Source: Oscillatoria nigro-viridis PCC 7112 (GTDB taxonomy: Bacteria; Cyanobacteriota; Cyanobacteriia; Cyanobacteriales; Microcoleaceae). From it: a DNA stretch of 64,000 nt. The position numbers and the translations under genes are program-made. This document shows positions 35,865 through 44,657 of the stretch, piece by piece. The stretch covers positions 2,556,501 through 2,620,500 of the forward strand of contig NC_019729.1 in the NCBI RefSeq assembly GCF_000317475.1, read 5' to 3'. The notes beneath the pieces are model-generated. The model searched no databases. It worked only from the letters and a program-made list of their open reading frames with translations, and was not told the origin of the DNA. The first letter of the stretch is position 1, and each line of letters opens with the position of its first letter.

Positions 35865-37382
35865 CTATTCCCTCTGGCTGACTCCGCAAATTGCGGCCAA
35901 CAGCAACCAGCTTGTAGTATTAACTCGGAAATCAAACAGCGTCACATCTACAGTGTTAAAAAGCGTACAGGCGGCGAAGGCTAATAAATAACTGAAAAAA
36001 ATTAGGCGATCTGCCGCTCTTAACTCTTGACAAAATACCTGATTTGTGATATCAAAATTTGAGTTGCGATCGATCGCTAAAGCATTTTCCCCTACCTCCT
36101 GTGTTGCTATTTGCTCGTGTTTGATATCAGCAGAAAACAGCGGCCAATTCGCCAGCAGCAAAACACCCCTAGCCAAAACCCAACCAACTAAGCCAAACAA
36201 AAAAAGCGTTGCGGGTATTCCCGTTTCCGCAGTCAACATCAATATCAAACTGTGAGGATGACCAAGCCATTCTTGCATCTGAGCTTGATAGAGAGGCGTA
36301 AAATTTCGCAATCCCCAACCAGTCCAAGGACGCTGCTGAGTCATCGACCAAGCAAATTCCCACTGAGTTTTTCTCAAAGTAGCAGTCGGCCGATTTGGGA
36401 ACATCTCGTCGGTGAGTCTAGCCCAAAAGAAAGCCGGAACAATTCTTCGTAAAGATTGCCGCAGTGGTTCCGGGCCAAAGGCAGACAAAAAAATTGTGCT
36501 AGCCACACTCAAAACCGCAGCTAATAATTTTTTATAACCCGCATAAAATGCAAAAGCCAAAACTGCCAAAACTGCCATTCCCCAAGCATTGCGAGAATTA
36601 GTAAAAATCAAAGCAAGAGCCTGGACGATCGCTGCACAACTTAAAAATAGGAATCGGTAATTGGGCCTTGGGAATTGGGCATTGGGCATTGGTAAGTGGT
36701 GACGACTGACAACGGCCAACTGACAACTGCCAACTGACAACTGACAACTGACTTCTTCCATCCACAGTCCCATTGCTAAAATAAAAGCAATTGTCAGATA
36801 GCAAGCTAAAATATTAGCGTACATAAATACAGAAGCCATGCGGCCCGGGGGATTGCCTTGGGGTGCGAGTACCCAGCCAAAAATGGGCTGCAATTGATCG
36901 ATGCCGCTCCAGCCTAAAAATTGCTGTCCCAAACCTAAAATTATCACTGGAATTGAACTAATTACGATCGTCCAAGACAATTGCCGCAATTGAGCCGGAG
37001 TTTTAATTAAACTGCTGAAAGTGGCAAACAATATAAAGAACGGCAAGAAATTGCACAACCCTAAAAAAGCCTCGATGCGGTTGTGGGCAAAAACGGCTGT
37101 GATGACGAGCAGCACGCTCAGAATTGCGAATCCTCGATTCAGCGGGCTGCGGCTAATTTGAAGGAACTTTTGCTTGCAAGTGCCAGCCAATCCCAGGAAT
37201 AAACCTAAAGCTCCCAAAATCGGAATTAAGGGAAAAATCAGCATCCCCACTTGGGCGAAATTCCAAGGGATTTGCAGGCGGGGATCTGGATGTTTTTGGA
37301 TGCGAGACTTGAGATTTTCGGCTGTCAGTTTAGCAGCTAATTTCAACCGATTTTTGATATTCACCCACACTCCCCATCTCAA
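35865..37382 (-). CDS. O-antigen ligase / IctB-like membrane protein
   Basis: The 505-residue protein has about eleven membrane helices and the Wzy_C/O-antigen ligase domain, including TNSRNAWGMAVLAVLAF, WTGWGLRNF and GHPHSLILMLTAETGIP, which carry the conserved Arg and His of the family. In cyanobacteria this group includes IctB, once proposed as a bicarbonate transporter, and polymer ligases; the sequence cannot decide between them. A low-complexity insert at about residues 208-240 is encoded by heptamer repeats that stay in frame. The start codon, ATG 37382, may be too far upstream; the first 35 residues are basic and repeat-derived. Confidence 0.8.
   Translation of the reverse strand: MRWGVWVNIKNRLKLAAKLTAENLKSRIQKHPDPRLQIPWNFAQVGMLIFPLIPILGALGLFLGLAGTCKQKFLQISRSPLNRGFAILSVLLVITAVFAHNRIEAFLGLCNFLPFFILFATFSSLIKTPAQLRQLSWTIVISSIPVIILGLGQQFLGWSGIDQLQPIFGWVLAPQGNPPGRMASVFMYANILACYLTIAFILAMGLWMEEVSCQLSVGSCQLAVVSRHHLPMPNAQFPRPNYRFLFLSCAAIVQALALIFTNSRNAWGMAVLAVLAFAFYAGYKKLLAAVLSVASTIFLSAFGPEPLRQSLRRIVPAFFWARLTDEMFPNRPTATLRKTQWEFAWSMTQQRPWTGWGLRNFTPLYQAQMQEWLGHPHSLILMLTAETGIPATLFLFGLVGWVLARGVLLLANWPLFSADIKHEQIATQEVGENALAIDRNSNFDITNQVFCQELRAADRLIFFSYLLAFAACTLFNTVDVTLFDFRVNTTSWLLLAAICGVSQRE
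36674..36751. repeat. Heptamer repeats inside a coding sequence
   Basis: Two full ATTGGGC copies (36674-36687) and five CAACTGA-type copies (36717-36751) lie in frame within the O-antigen ligase-like gene. They encode SCQLSVGSCQLAVVS-type residues. Heptamer number changes would shift the frame unless in multiples of three. Confidence 0.85.
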
Positions 37383-37407
37383 ATCTAAAATCTACAATCT
37401 ACCATCG

Positions 37408-38253
37408 TTAAGCTAATTCCCAAACGCATTCCGATCGCGTTAATCGAATTTGAGCTAAGGCAAAAATGGTCGGGATAATGCGGCCGTAGTTCGTGGAAAT
37501 CGCTCGCCAACCCAAATCCGCGAAAAACCAAGTCCACATCACCGGGCCGAGCAAGGAAAATACGCTCCGCGTCGCACCGTAACGAGCCGCACTCACCGCC
37601 ATACCGCGCCTCGCCGTCTGAATGGCCACATAATTTTGAAACTGGGTTGCTGCGGTTGCAGTGCCTGCAAGCACTCCTTGTTTTGCCATTTGATAGGTGG
37701 CAAAATGCAGCGCAAATTGATTTGCCATTAGTTTGAGCAGCATTGGTTTTAAGATGGAACTAACAGCTAAAGCGCTGCCGCCTTTGAACAATAAACCCAG
37801 CGGGTCTTTTTCAGCAGAAATTGGCAGGGGTTCTGAGAGTTTAGAATCAACGATCGCTCGCTGTACGCGCACTGTCAGCGCTTGCCGTTCGTCGGCCGGT
37901 AAACGCTTCCACGCGCGGCCCATTAAGTGCAGAAATACTTCTGCCTCTAAGTCGGTGGTTGACAACTGTCTGGGATAAGGGATTTTGAGATAGCGACAAA
38001 CTTGAATTAGTGCTTGTCTGTAAGTTACTTGTTGGGTTCGCCCTCTGAGTACCGTCAACCCGTCGGCTGCAAGATAGCGAAACCGCTGTTCTACGGCGTC
38101 GAGCCACGCTTCGCGATCGCGACTTTGTACATCTATCGGTGCGGGGGTTTGCACGTAATCTAAAGGGTTAAACTTGCGGCTGAACAGAAGTTCTGTTAGT
38201 TGCTGCAATTCTTCTTCTGTTGTCAATTCGAGTGCTGCTCTGAGTTCGTCCAA
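37408..38253 (-). CDS. yaaW: YaaW family (UPF0174) protein
   Basis: The 281-residue protein starts MDELRAALELTTEEELQQLT, then LLFSRKFNPLDYVQTP, the family-typical opening, and carries a central conserved EVFLHLMGRAWKRLP region and a hydrophobic, glycine-rich C-terminal half (TWFFADLGWRAI). YaaW proteins are of unknown function. The start is TTG 38253 with GGGGAGGG about 10 nt upstream. It has no operon partner. Confidence 0.8.
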   Translation of the reverse strand: MDELRAALELTTEEELQQLTELLFSRKFNPLDYVQTPAPIDVQSRDREAWLDAVEQRFRYLAADGLTVLRGRTQQVTYRQALIQVCRYLKIPYPRQLSTTDLEAEVFLHLMGRAWKRLPADERQALTVRVQRAIVDSKLSEPLPISAEKDPLGLLFKGGSALAVSSILKPMLLKLMANQFALHFATYQMAKQGVLAGTATAATQFQNYVAIQTARRGMAVSAARYGATRSVFSLLGPVMWTWFFADLGWRAISTNYGRIIPTIFALAQIRLTRSECVWELA

Positions 38254-38272
38254 AATTTTGCCCTCCCCTATG

Positions 38273-38305
38273 CGATTTTAGATTTTAGATTTTAGATTTT
38301 AGATT
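38273..38305. repeat. Heptamer tandem repeat (TTTTAGA)n
   Basis: More than four copies of TTTTAGA, identical in unit to 12553-12589. It lies 20 nt upstream of the yaaW start. Confidence 0.85.
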
Positions 38306-38528
38306 GCGGCTGGTTGACAAGCATTAGGATTTAGGATTTACCTACGGTGGCTTTTTTTGATCTGGTCTTAATCGTGGATTCGTGCTGTCCTTTATTCTAC
38401 TACTTGGTGCAGGGCGATGGCGGGACGCCCTCGCCCGTGCTACGGCTCTTTTGAGTCATCGGTAAAGTACAAATTCAGCCTGCAGCCTTTAAGCTGATGT
38501 TTAGATTCACAAGGCTGACTGATTGATT

Positions 38529-39596
38529 ATGTTCGATGTTGCGGTGATTGGTGCGGGTATGGCGGGGCTGAGTTGCGCTCAACGGTTGCGTCAAGCTGGT
38601 TATTCTGTGGCGGTTGTTGAGAAATCTCGCGGCGCGGGGGGACGTGTAGCAACCCGCCGCGTACAGGGTACTAGGGCCGATCACGGGGCGCGGTATCTGG
38701 AACCCCAGGGGGACGCGGTGCAGGGGTTAATTAAGGCTTTGGTCGATCGGCACATCCTCAAACTCTGGACTGATACTGTCTGGGAATTCAGACAGGGGGA
38801 ACTTTCTGCTATTGCTAGTTCTTGTTATGTCGCACCTGCGGGTATGAATGCTATCGGTAAGTATCTGGCGGAGGGTGTAGAAATTTGGTTTGGCCGCCGC
38901 GTACAAGCTATTTCTACTACAGATAACCAAATGTGGCATCTTTCCCTAGAAGTTACTGATGACAATTTACAGATACCTCAAGAATTGATTGCTAAGGCTG
39001 TGGTTGTGGCAATTCCTGCTCCTCAAGCTTTAATGTTTTTGAATTCGGAAATTGGTTTTAAATCTGATTTTCTTGACAAATTGCGTTCTGTGGAGTACGA
39101 CCCTTGCATTACGGTTATGGCTGGCTATCCTGCGACAAAACAGCAAGATTTGAGCAATCTAAATCCGCAGTGGAAATCTGTTTCTTTTCCCGATAATTCT
39201 GATTTAGCTTGGGTTGGTTTGGACAGCAGCAAACGGCTCGATATGCAGCAGGCGGTGTTTGTGGTTCACAGCAGCGCAAATTTTGCCGAACGCTATTTAG
39301 AAGCTGGTGATTTGGAAACTGTCGGTCAGGAATTGCTCGATCGCACTTCTGAATATTTAATTCCTTGGCTGAAACAGCCGGAATGGTTGCAGGTTCACCG
39401 CTGGCGCTATGCTTTTTGTCGAAATCCTTTGCCTGTTTCTTGTTTGCCTGCTGGAGGGAATTTGCCGCTGGTTTGCGCGGGGGATTTGTGCGGGGAAGGC
39501 AAAATAGAAGCTGCTTTGCGATCGGGTTTGGCCGCAGCTAATTGGGTGAATTCTCAGTTGCAAAATTTGCCCTTAGATTCCAGCCTAAATTGGTAA
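38529..39596 (+). CDS. Renalase-like FAD-dependent amine oxidoreductase
   Basis: The 355-residue protein opens with the FAD-binding Rossmann motif DVAVIGAGMAGLSCAQRL, then VEKSRGAGGRVATRR and ADHGARYL, the layout of renalase-type flavoproteins. The C-terminal half has WRYAFCRNPLP and LVCAGDLCGEGKIEAALRSG, the second dinucleotide-contacting motif. Relatives oxidise nicotinamide isomers or amines; its substrate here is unknown. ATG 38529 is chosen over TTG 38523. It lies 39 nt upstream of a Uma2 gene on the same strand. Confidence 0.85.
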   Translation: MFDVAVIGAGMAGLSCAQRLRQAGYSVAVVEKSRGAGGRVATRRVQGTRADHGARYLEPQGDAVQGLIKALVDRHILKLWTDTVWEFRQGELSAIASSCYVAPAGMNAIGKYLAEGVEIWFGRRVQAISTTDNQMWHLSLEVTDDNLQIPQELIAKAVVVAIPAPQALMFLNSEIGFKSDFLDKLRSVEYDPCITVMAGYPATKQQDLSNLNPQWKSVSFPDNSDLAWVGLDSSKRLDMQQAVFVVHSSANFAERYLEAGDLETVGQELLDRTSEYLIPWLKQPEWLQVHRWRYAFCRNPLPVSCLPAGGNLPLVCAGDLCGEGKIEAALRSGLAAANWVNSQLQNLPLDSSLNW

Positions 39597-39635
39597 TATG
39601 GCTACAATTAAGGTATCAATTTTGCCTCTAACGCT

Positions 39636-40202
39636 ATGATTGCCATCCCGTCTGGGTTTAGCCCCGAAGATTACCTTGCCCTCGAACGTGATAATACCGT
39701 CCGGCATGAATATCGGCGCGGTTTGGTGTACGCAATGGCGGGAGGTAGCGATGACCACAGCCGTCTCTGTATTAATTTTATAACTGCGATTAACCTTCAC
39801 CTGCGCGATGGTGACTGTCAGTTTTTTTCGGCTGATGTCAAGGTGAATTATGCGGATGCCTTCTTCTACTATCCAGATGCGTTTGTCACCTGCGATCCGC
39901 GCGATCGCGAAGATCGTTATGTGAAGCGTTATCCCAAGTTGATTGCTGAGGTGCTATCCTCTTCGACAGAAAACTTCGATCGCGGTGAGAAGTTTGAGGA
40001 TTATCAACAGCTTGAATCGTTGGAAGAGTATGTTTTAATCGCGCAGAACCAGATGCGGGTGGAGTGTCGCCGTCGGGTGCAGGATGCGAGTTCCCTGCGG
40101 TGGGAAACGGCGGTTTATGAAGCAGGCGATGCGGTGAGGTTGCGGAGTATTGGGCTGGAGATGCCGATCGAGGAGTTATATCGGGGTGTCAGCATACTCT
40201 GA
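39636..40202 (+). CDS. Uma2 family endonuclease-fold protein
   Basis: The 188-residue protein is a standard Uma2 (DUF820) member with a PD-(D/E)xK-like fold: FSPEDYLALE at the start, RGLVYAMAGGSDDHS, FFYYPDAFVTCDP with the acidic residue, and LIAEVLSSSTENFDRGEKF. Uma2 proteins are very numerous in filamentous cyanobacteria; nuclease activity is assumed from the fold. The window has three. Confidence 0.88.
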   Translation: MIAIPSGFSPEDYLALERDNTVRHEYRRGLVYAMAGGSDDHSRLCINFITAINLHLRDGDCQFFSADVKVNYADAFFYYPDAFVTCDPRDREDRYVKRYPKLIAEVLSSSTENFDRGEKFEDYQQLESLEEYVLIAQNQMRVECRRRVQDASSLRWETAVYEAGDAVRLRSIGLEMPIEELYRGVSIL

Positions 40203-40260
40203 ACTCCTGAGATTCGATCGATTGAATTGCACTAACGGTTTCCTTTGGAGTAGCCTCCCT

Positions 40261-41145
40261 TTATCCCAAACCCTGCACCTCTTCCACCGACAGAGAAAGC
40301 GCCTGGGCAACTTGTTCGACGGTTAAACCCATTGCCAGTAGTTGGGGGATGGCATCTCGTTGTGTTTGCTCCACGCGATCGGCCCGTTGACGCTCAGCTT
40401 CAGCCCGTTGACGCTCAGCCTCAGCCCGTTGGCGTTCCTGTTCCGTGTGCAGGCGTTCGAGTCGAGCTTGCTCGCTCCCCGTCAGCAACAAATTCCCCTG
40501 ATTATCCCACCAGCGCAACCAACGCTGTGTCTGATTTTGATAGCTGCCTTCCCATACACCTAACTCTACTCCCATGCGGTCGATCGGGTAATGTCCGCGA
40601 TCGTTCGGTTCCAATCGACAATAACGGGCGTTTACACAGTTGTAGACTTCCAGTTGGCTGGTTTTGATTGTATAGATGGCGTAGTAGGGAATGCGGATAA
40701 TCTGTTCGTATACCCAAAACTTTCCTGGTTTCTGATTAGTACCTTCTGGCAAACGAGATAAAGGCGTGTTGTCTCGTTCTTCGGAACCATCCCCACTCGC
40801 CAATTCGATCGCAATTATCGGCACCATATACTCGCGCCAAATCACGTAAGAGCGGCGAATTTCGCCGTCCAACAGGGGCGGAACGTTGGGGACGTAGAAC
40901 CAGTCAGGGGCTTCGGCTCCGCGTTCGGGTGGGTCGGTTTCGCGCCAGTAGATACCACAATCTTGCCCGATCGCATATTGTCCGTCGGGGTGAAGCGTTT
41001 GCAGCGCGGTTTCGAGAGAATCGGTGAGCAGAATACTCTGGGGATGTTCTTGGAAGTTCTTCACGAACGTGCCGTCGGATTCGGGGAGTTGGGTGTGATC
41101 CGGGAAGGCGGGGGGCAACCCTGTCGCACTGAGACTTTGGGTCAT
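40261..41145 (-). CDS. Uma2 family protein with coiled-coil repeat tail
   Basis: The 294-residue protein has an N-terminal Uma2 domain (DWFYVPNVPPLLDGEIRRSY, IIAIELASGDGSEERDNTPL, YYAIYTIKTSQLEVY) and a C-terminal part made of RQRAEAE repeats encoded by 21-bp direct repeats (40388-40440), then a short helical tail (IPQLLAMGLTVEQVAQALSL). The repeats form a coiled coil for oligomerisation. Role is unknown. It converges with the neighbouring Uma2 gene. Confidence 0.85.
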   Translation of the reverse strand: MTQSLSATGLPPAFPDHTQLPESDGTFVKNFQEHPQSILLTDSLETALQTLHPDGQYAIGQDCGIYWRETDPPERGAEAPDWFYVPNVPPLLDGEIRRSYVIWREYMVPIIAIELASGDGSEERDNTPLSRLPEGTNQKPGKFWVYEQIIRIPYYAIYTIKTSQLEVYNCVNARYCRLEPNDRGHYPIDRMGVELGVWEGSYQNQTQRWLRWWDNQGNLLLTGSEQARLERLHTEQERQRAEAERQRAEAERQRADRVEQTQRDAIPQLLAMGLTVEQVAQALSLSVEEVQGLG

Positions 41146-41418
41146 GGCTGGTACGCGATCGACTGGCGATCGGACTGATGCTCTGTTACAGCATAGCGAT
41201 TGTCGATCGATTTGTGTAGTTGAACAAGGAAGAAGGAAGAAGGAAGAGGGAAGAAGGGAAATGCAATTAAAGCAATGGTTTCAGCAGTTAAGAACCTCGC
41301 TGGACATCGGGCGCAGTTGCTACTTCTTCCTTCTTCGTTCGGCTAGAGTTCTGAAAAACTTATCGAACGACTTACAAAAAAATGGAAAAATGGTGGAAAG
41401 TCCCACTTTTACCTATTG

Positions 41419-42354
41419 TTATTTTTTTGCTGTTTCCTGGCCTTTTAACTCTTGGTCTTGCATCTGCAATAACTCGGGAACTGTTACGAAAATGTAGCCT
41501 TCCTTTCTCAATCTAGCAATAATCTCAGGCAAAGCTTTTACAGTTCTCGATCGATTGCCGCCGCCGTCGTGCATCAACACAATGCCGCCGGAATTTGCCT
41601 GCCTCATCACGTTGTCCATCAAAGATTCCGTAAGACTGCGCCAATCAAAAGAATCAGCAGACCACATCACAACTGCATAATTTTTCTTTTGAGCGTAAGC
41701 TGCCAATCCATTGTTTAAAATGCCTCCTGGGGGGCGGAACATCGATGTTTGGATGCCGGTCAAGTCCTCAATTAAGGATGAAGTGCGATCGATCTCGCGA
41801 GCGGCACCGTCTTCGTTATACTGAAGGTATTCATGGCTCCAAGTGTGATTGCCGATCGCGTGACCGGCAGCAGCGACTTTTTTGCCAAGCTCTGGAGAAT
41901 TTTTCAGGTATCTTCCTACCCAGAAGAATGTAGCTTTAATATTGTTTTCCTTGAGAATATCTAGGATTTGTGTAGTTGTTTTCGGCCAGGGGCCGTCGTC
42001 AAATGTCAGGGCGATCGCCTTGTGCTGGGAGTCGAGTTTCGCGTGACTAATGGTTGTACCTTGAAACCGATCCGGTACGGCTGAGTGAAATCGGATTGCC
42101 TGCAATTGGGCTAGAGCATTTTGGGAAAATTCAACTCGACGGGCGATCGCCTGTTGGAGCCGATCGATATTGGAGATCGGCTGTTCTTCTTGCGAGTGGG
42201 ATACGGCCAATACTTGCGCCTGAATCGGTGCCAAGGGCTGATTTACCCGCAAGTTAATCGGCAAAGTCACACCCACCAAAAAACTTCCTATGGCGGCCAT
42301 AAAAGCAACAATTAAAGTTTTTCGCCGCCTCAAGATCCGTTTCAATTTTGTCAC
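41419..42354 (-). CDS. Polysaccharide deacetylase (NodB/CE4)
   Basis: The 311-residue protein has an N-terminal membrane helix after a basic start (RRRKTLIVAFMAAIGSFLV), a linker and a CE4 domain with all five motifs: TFDDGPW (metal-binding Asp), HAIGNHTWSHE (metal His residues), RPPGG, WSADSFDW and MHDGGGNR. CE4 enzymes remove acetyl groups from N-acetylglucosamine polymers such as peptidoglycan or chitin-like chains. It should act outside the membrane. Palindromes at 42400 and 42415 lie just upstream of the start. Confidence 0.92.
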   Translation of the reverse strand: MTKLKRILRRRKTLIVAFMAAIGSFLVGVTLPINLRVNQPLAPIQAQVLAVSHSQEEQPISNIDRLQQAIARRVEFSQNALAQLQAIRFHSAVPDRFQGTTISHAKLDSQHKAIALTFDDGPWPKTTTQILDILKENNIKATFFWVGRYLKNSPELGKKVAAAGHAIGNHTWSHEYLQYNEDGAAREIDRTSSLIEDLTGIQTSMFRPPGGILNNGLAAYAQKKNYAVVMWSADSFDWRSLTESLMDNVMRQANSGGIVLMHDGGGNRSRTVKALPEIIARLRKEGYIFVTVPELLQMQDQELKGQETAKK

Positions 42355-42399
42355 GTCATTCTCTCCTTCACACCTTGCACAGTTAATTTTATATTTTAT

Positions 42400-42430
42400 G
42401 TTGATATCAACTTAATCCTCTTAAGAGGAT
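42400..42430. promoter_or_regulatory. Two adjacent palindromes upstream of the deacetylase
   Basis: GTTGATATCAAC (42400-42411) and ATCCTCTTAAGAGGAT (42415-42430) are perfect palindromes, 46-76 nt before the start of the minus-strand deacetylase. Two tight palindromes near a promoter suggest operator sites, but no regulator is known. Confidence 0.35.
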
Positions 42431-42665
42431 AATTTTAAATCCGATTGCCCCTAAAAATACTACTGGAAATAACTGAGCGCGGAAAAGTCCGTCAGGATAA
42501 AAAACATTAAGACTTGTAGGCAAGAAATTCCCTCACCCATAAAAAATGGGATGGTTCAAATTTTCCCCCACCAAGCGGACGGCGCTCAAATCCGGTTAAG
42601 GGCACTTTATATTCTTAGGGACTCAGGCTGGGGCCCGCGTCCCTACCTAACGCTGCAAGATGTCA

Positions 42666-42804
42666 GGTTAAACTCACATCTTGCACCATTTTCCTGAACA
42701 GGCTGGACTGCCTGTTCCACTCATAGTTCAATTTTCTTGTCGAACACGCATCTTGTCCGCCCCTAAAATGCTTATTGACAATGGTGCGAGATGTGAGTTT
42801 AACC
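42666..42804. repeat. MITE-like palindromic element, copy C (best preserved)
   Basis: The ends GGTTAAACTCACATCTTGCA... (42666-42690) and the inverse (42780-42804) match at 24 of 25 bases. The interior holds hairpin ACAGGCTGGACTGCCTGT and TTTTCTTGTCG, then TTGTCCGCCCC. 139 bp, no gene. It sits between the deacetylase and panC-cmk genes. Confidence 0.85.
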
Positions 42805-42846
42805 GGATTTGATATGAGTGGCGATCGATGCCCGCCAGTCCTAAAA

Positions 42847-44463
42847 TTAACTTTTAGGGCCGATTCTCTCTTTGTACAAGCCGACAATCCGATCGATAAC
42901 TTCGGCAACCGTCAGATTGTCTGTTTGAATTTCCACAGCATCGGCCGCTTTACGCAAAGGTGCAACCTCGCGGGTGCTGTCCTTTTCGTCCCGCAGGGCG
43001 ATGTCTTGTTCCAATTGGGCCAAGCTAATATTAGCCCGATCGGTGTCTTTAAGTTCTAACAGCCGCCTGCGCGCTCGCTCTTGTACCGAAGCCGTCAAAA
43101 AAATCTTCAGTTCCGCATCGGGAAACACGTTAGTGCCGATATCGCGGCCTTCTGCTATAATTCCGCCTTTTGTGCCGCAGCGCCGCTGTTCCTCCACCAG
43201 AAACTGTCGCACGGCGGGAATTGCCGCCATTTCCGAGACGCGGGATGTCACTTCCAAACTGCGAATTGCCTCGGTTACGTCTTCCCCGTTAATCTTCAAC
43301 ATCGGGGACGCGGGATCGAGGTTGTATGCCAAATAACTGGAACTGATTAATTCGGCGATCGCGCATTCGTCGGAAATCGGCGTGTCTGTTTTCAATGCCA
43401 GCCAAGTCAGCGCCCGATACATCGCACCGGTATCGAGATAAAACAAGTTCAAAGCAGTTGCTGCAAGGCGAGTTACGGTAGATTTGCCTGCTCCCGCCGG
43501 GCCGTCGATCGCCACAATGGGGCGGCGATTCCTGAGAATTATATTGTCAATCAAGCGAGTAGAGCCAACTCTGGCGGCCACGGCTAAAAGTCCCGCTGTT
43601 TCCACAACCTGCAACGGCGTCAGAGTGTCGGGATCGACGAGTTCGGCGTATTCGAGCTTGACTGCGGGTTCTTCTGCGACTGCTGCGCGGGCGGCAGCGA
43701 GTGCGGCTGCTGCGGTGCGGTCCCCTGAAGAAAAAGTTTTCGAGGCTTGTTGCAGGGCGCGGTAGAGTACGGAGGCTTGCTGTTTTTGCTCTGCTGTTAA
43801 ATACTGATTGCGAGAACTCATTGCCAGTCCCGACTCTTCGCGGACGATCGGACAAGCGACAATCTCTACAGGCAAGTTAAAATCAAAGACCAGCTTCCGA
43901 ATAATTGCTAGCTGCTGGGCGTCTTTTTGACCGAAATAAGCTTTTGTCGGCTGCACCAAACTCAAAAGTTTAGTAACAATTGCCGCGACGCCTTGAAAAT
44001 GACCGGGCCTTGCTTTGCCGCACAAAACCGATGTCATCGCCGGTGGCGGCACTACTTGAGTTAAGGATGAAAGGTGAATCTCTATCTGTTTTTGGGCGGT
44101 TTGCTCTGTTTCTGTACGCGCGGCGAAGCTATCGGGTAGGGAATCGACCGTTTGGTTGCCGAACATTTCAGTTGCTGAGGGAGCAAATACGGCATCAACC
44201 CCAACTTGTTCGCACAACAGCCGGTCTTGCTCGAAATTCCGAGGATAATCTTGAAAATCTTCTGTCGGCCCAAATTGCAGCGGGTTGACAAAAATGCCGA
44301 TCAGGGCGATCGCATTTTCTTGCCTTGCCCGCTGGATCAAGCTCAGATGCCCTGCGTGCAAAGCTCCCATCGTCGGCACCAAACCGACTGTCAAATTAGG
44401 TGCAGCAGACTTTTGTAAATTTAAGTAGCAGCGAAGTGCTGCAATGGTAGTAAACAGGCGCAC
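42847..44463 (-). CDS. panC-cmk: Bifunctional pantothenate synthetase / cytidylate kinase
   Basis: This 538-residue fusion is typical of cyanobacteria. Residues 1-280 form PanC, which joins pantoate and beta-alanine using ATP: VPTMGALHAGHLSLI, GKARPGHFQGVA, FGQKDAQQLA and VREESGLAMSSRNQYL. From about residue 312 follows Cmk, which phosphorylates CMP/dCMP: VAIDGPAGAGKSTV (P-loop), YLDTGAMYRALT and EGRDIGTNVFP. The two enzymes serve CoA and nucleotide synthesis and share no direct substrate. The start codon is GTG 44463. Confidence 0.96.
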   Translation of the reverse strand: MRLFTTIAALRCYLNLQKSAAPNLTVGLVPTMGALHAGHLSLIQRARQENAIALIGIFVNPLQFGPTEDFQDYPRNFEQDRLLCEQVGVDAVFAPSATEMFGNQTVDSLPDSFAARTETEQTAQKQIEIHLSSLTQVVPPPAMTSVLCGKARPGHFQGVAAIVTKLLSLVQPTKAYFGQKDAQQLAIIRKLVFDFNLPVEIVACPIVREESGLAMSSRNQYLTAEQKQQASVLYRALQQASKTFSSGDRTAAAALAAARAAVAEEPAVKLEYAELVDPDTLTPLQVVETAGLLAVAARVGSTRLIDNIILRNRRPIVAIDGPAGAGKSTVTRLAATALNLFYLDTGAMYRALTWLALKTDTPISDECAIAELISSSYLAYNLDPASPMLKINGEDVTEAIRSLEVTSRVSEMAAIPAVRQFLVEEQRRCGTKGGIIAEGRDIGTNVFPDAELKIFLTASVQERARRRLLELKDTDRANISLAQLEQDIALRDEKDSTREVAPLRKAADAVEIQTDNLTVAEVIDRIVGLYKERIGPKS

Positions 44464-44527
44464 CGGTATAATCTCCTGAAGGCATTCGGCAGAATGCAGA
44501 GTTTATGTGTCAGAATTTGTTCGACTT

Positions 44528-44594
44528 GACATCTTGCACCATCCTCAAGAACAGATAAGATGCCTCTTCCACAAATAATGGTGCAAGATGTCAG
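44528..44594. repeat. MITE-like element, copy D (67 bp, 16-bp perfect ends)
   Basis: TGACATCTTGCACCAT (44528-44543) is inverted exactly at 44579-44594. The short interior has AAGAACAGATAAGATGCCTC. It is a deletion form of copies B and C. Confidence 0.75.
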
Positions 44595-44657
44595 TTTTAT
44601 TCTACTTTCTGCCTTCTACACTTTGGATAACTTTTGTATTCTGCCTGAGAGCAGCCT

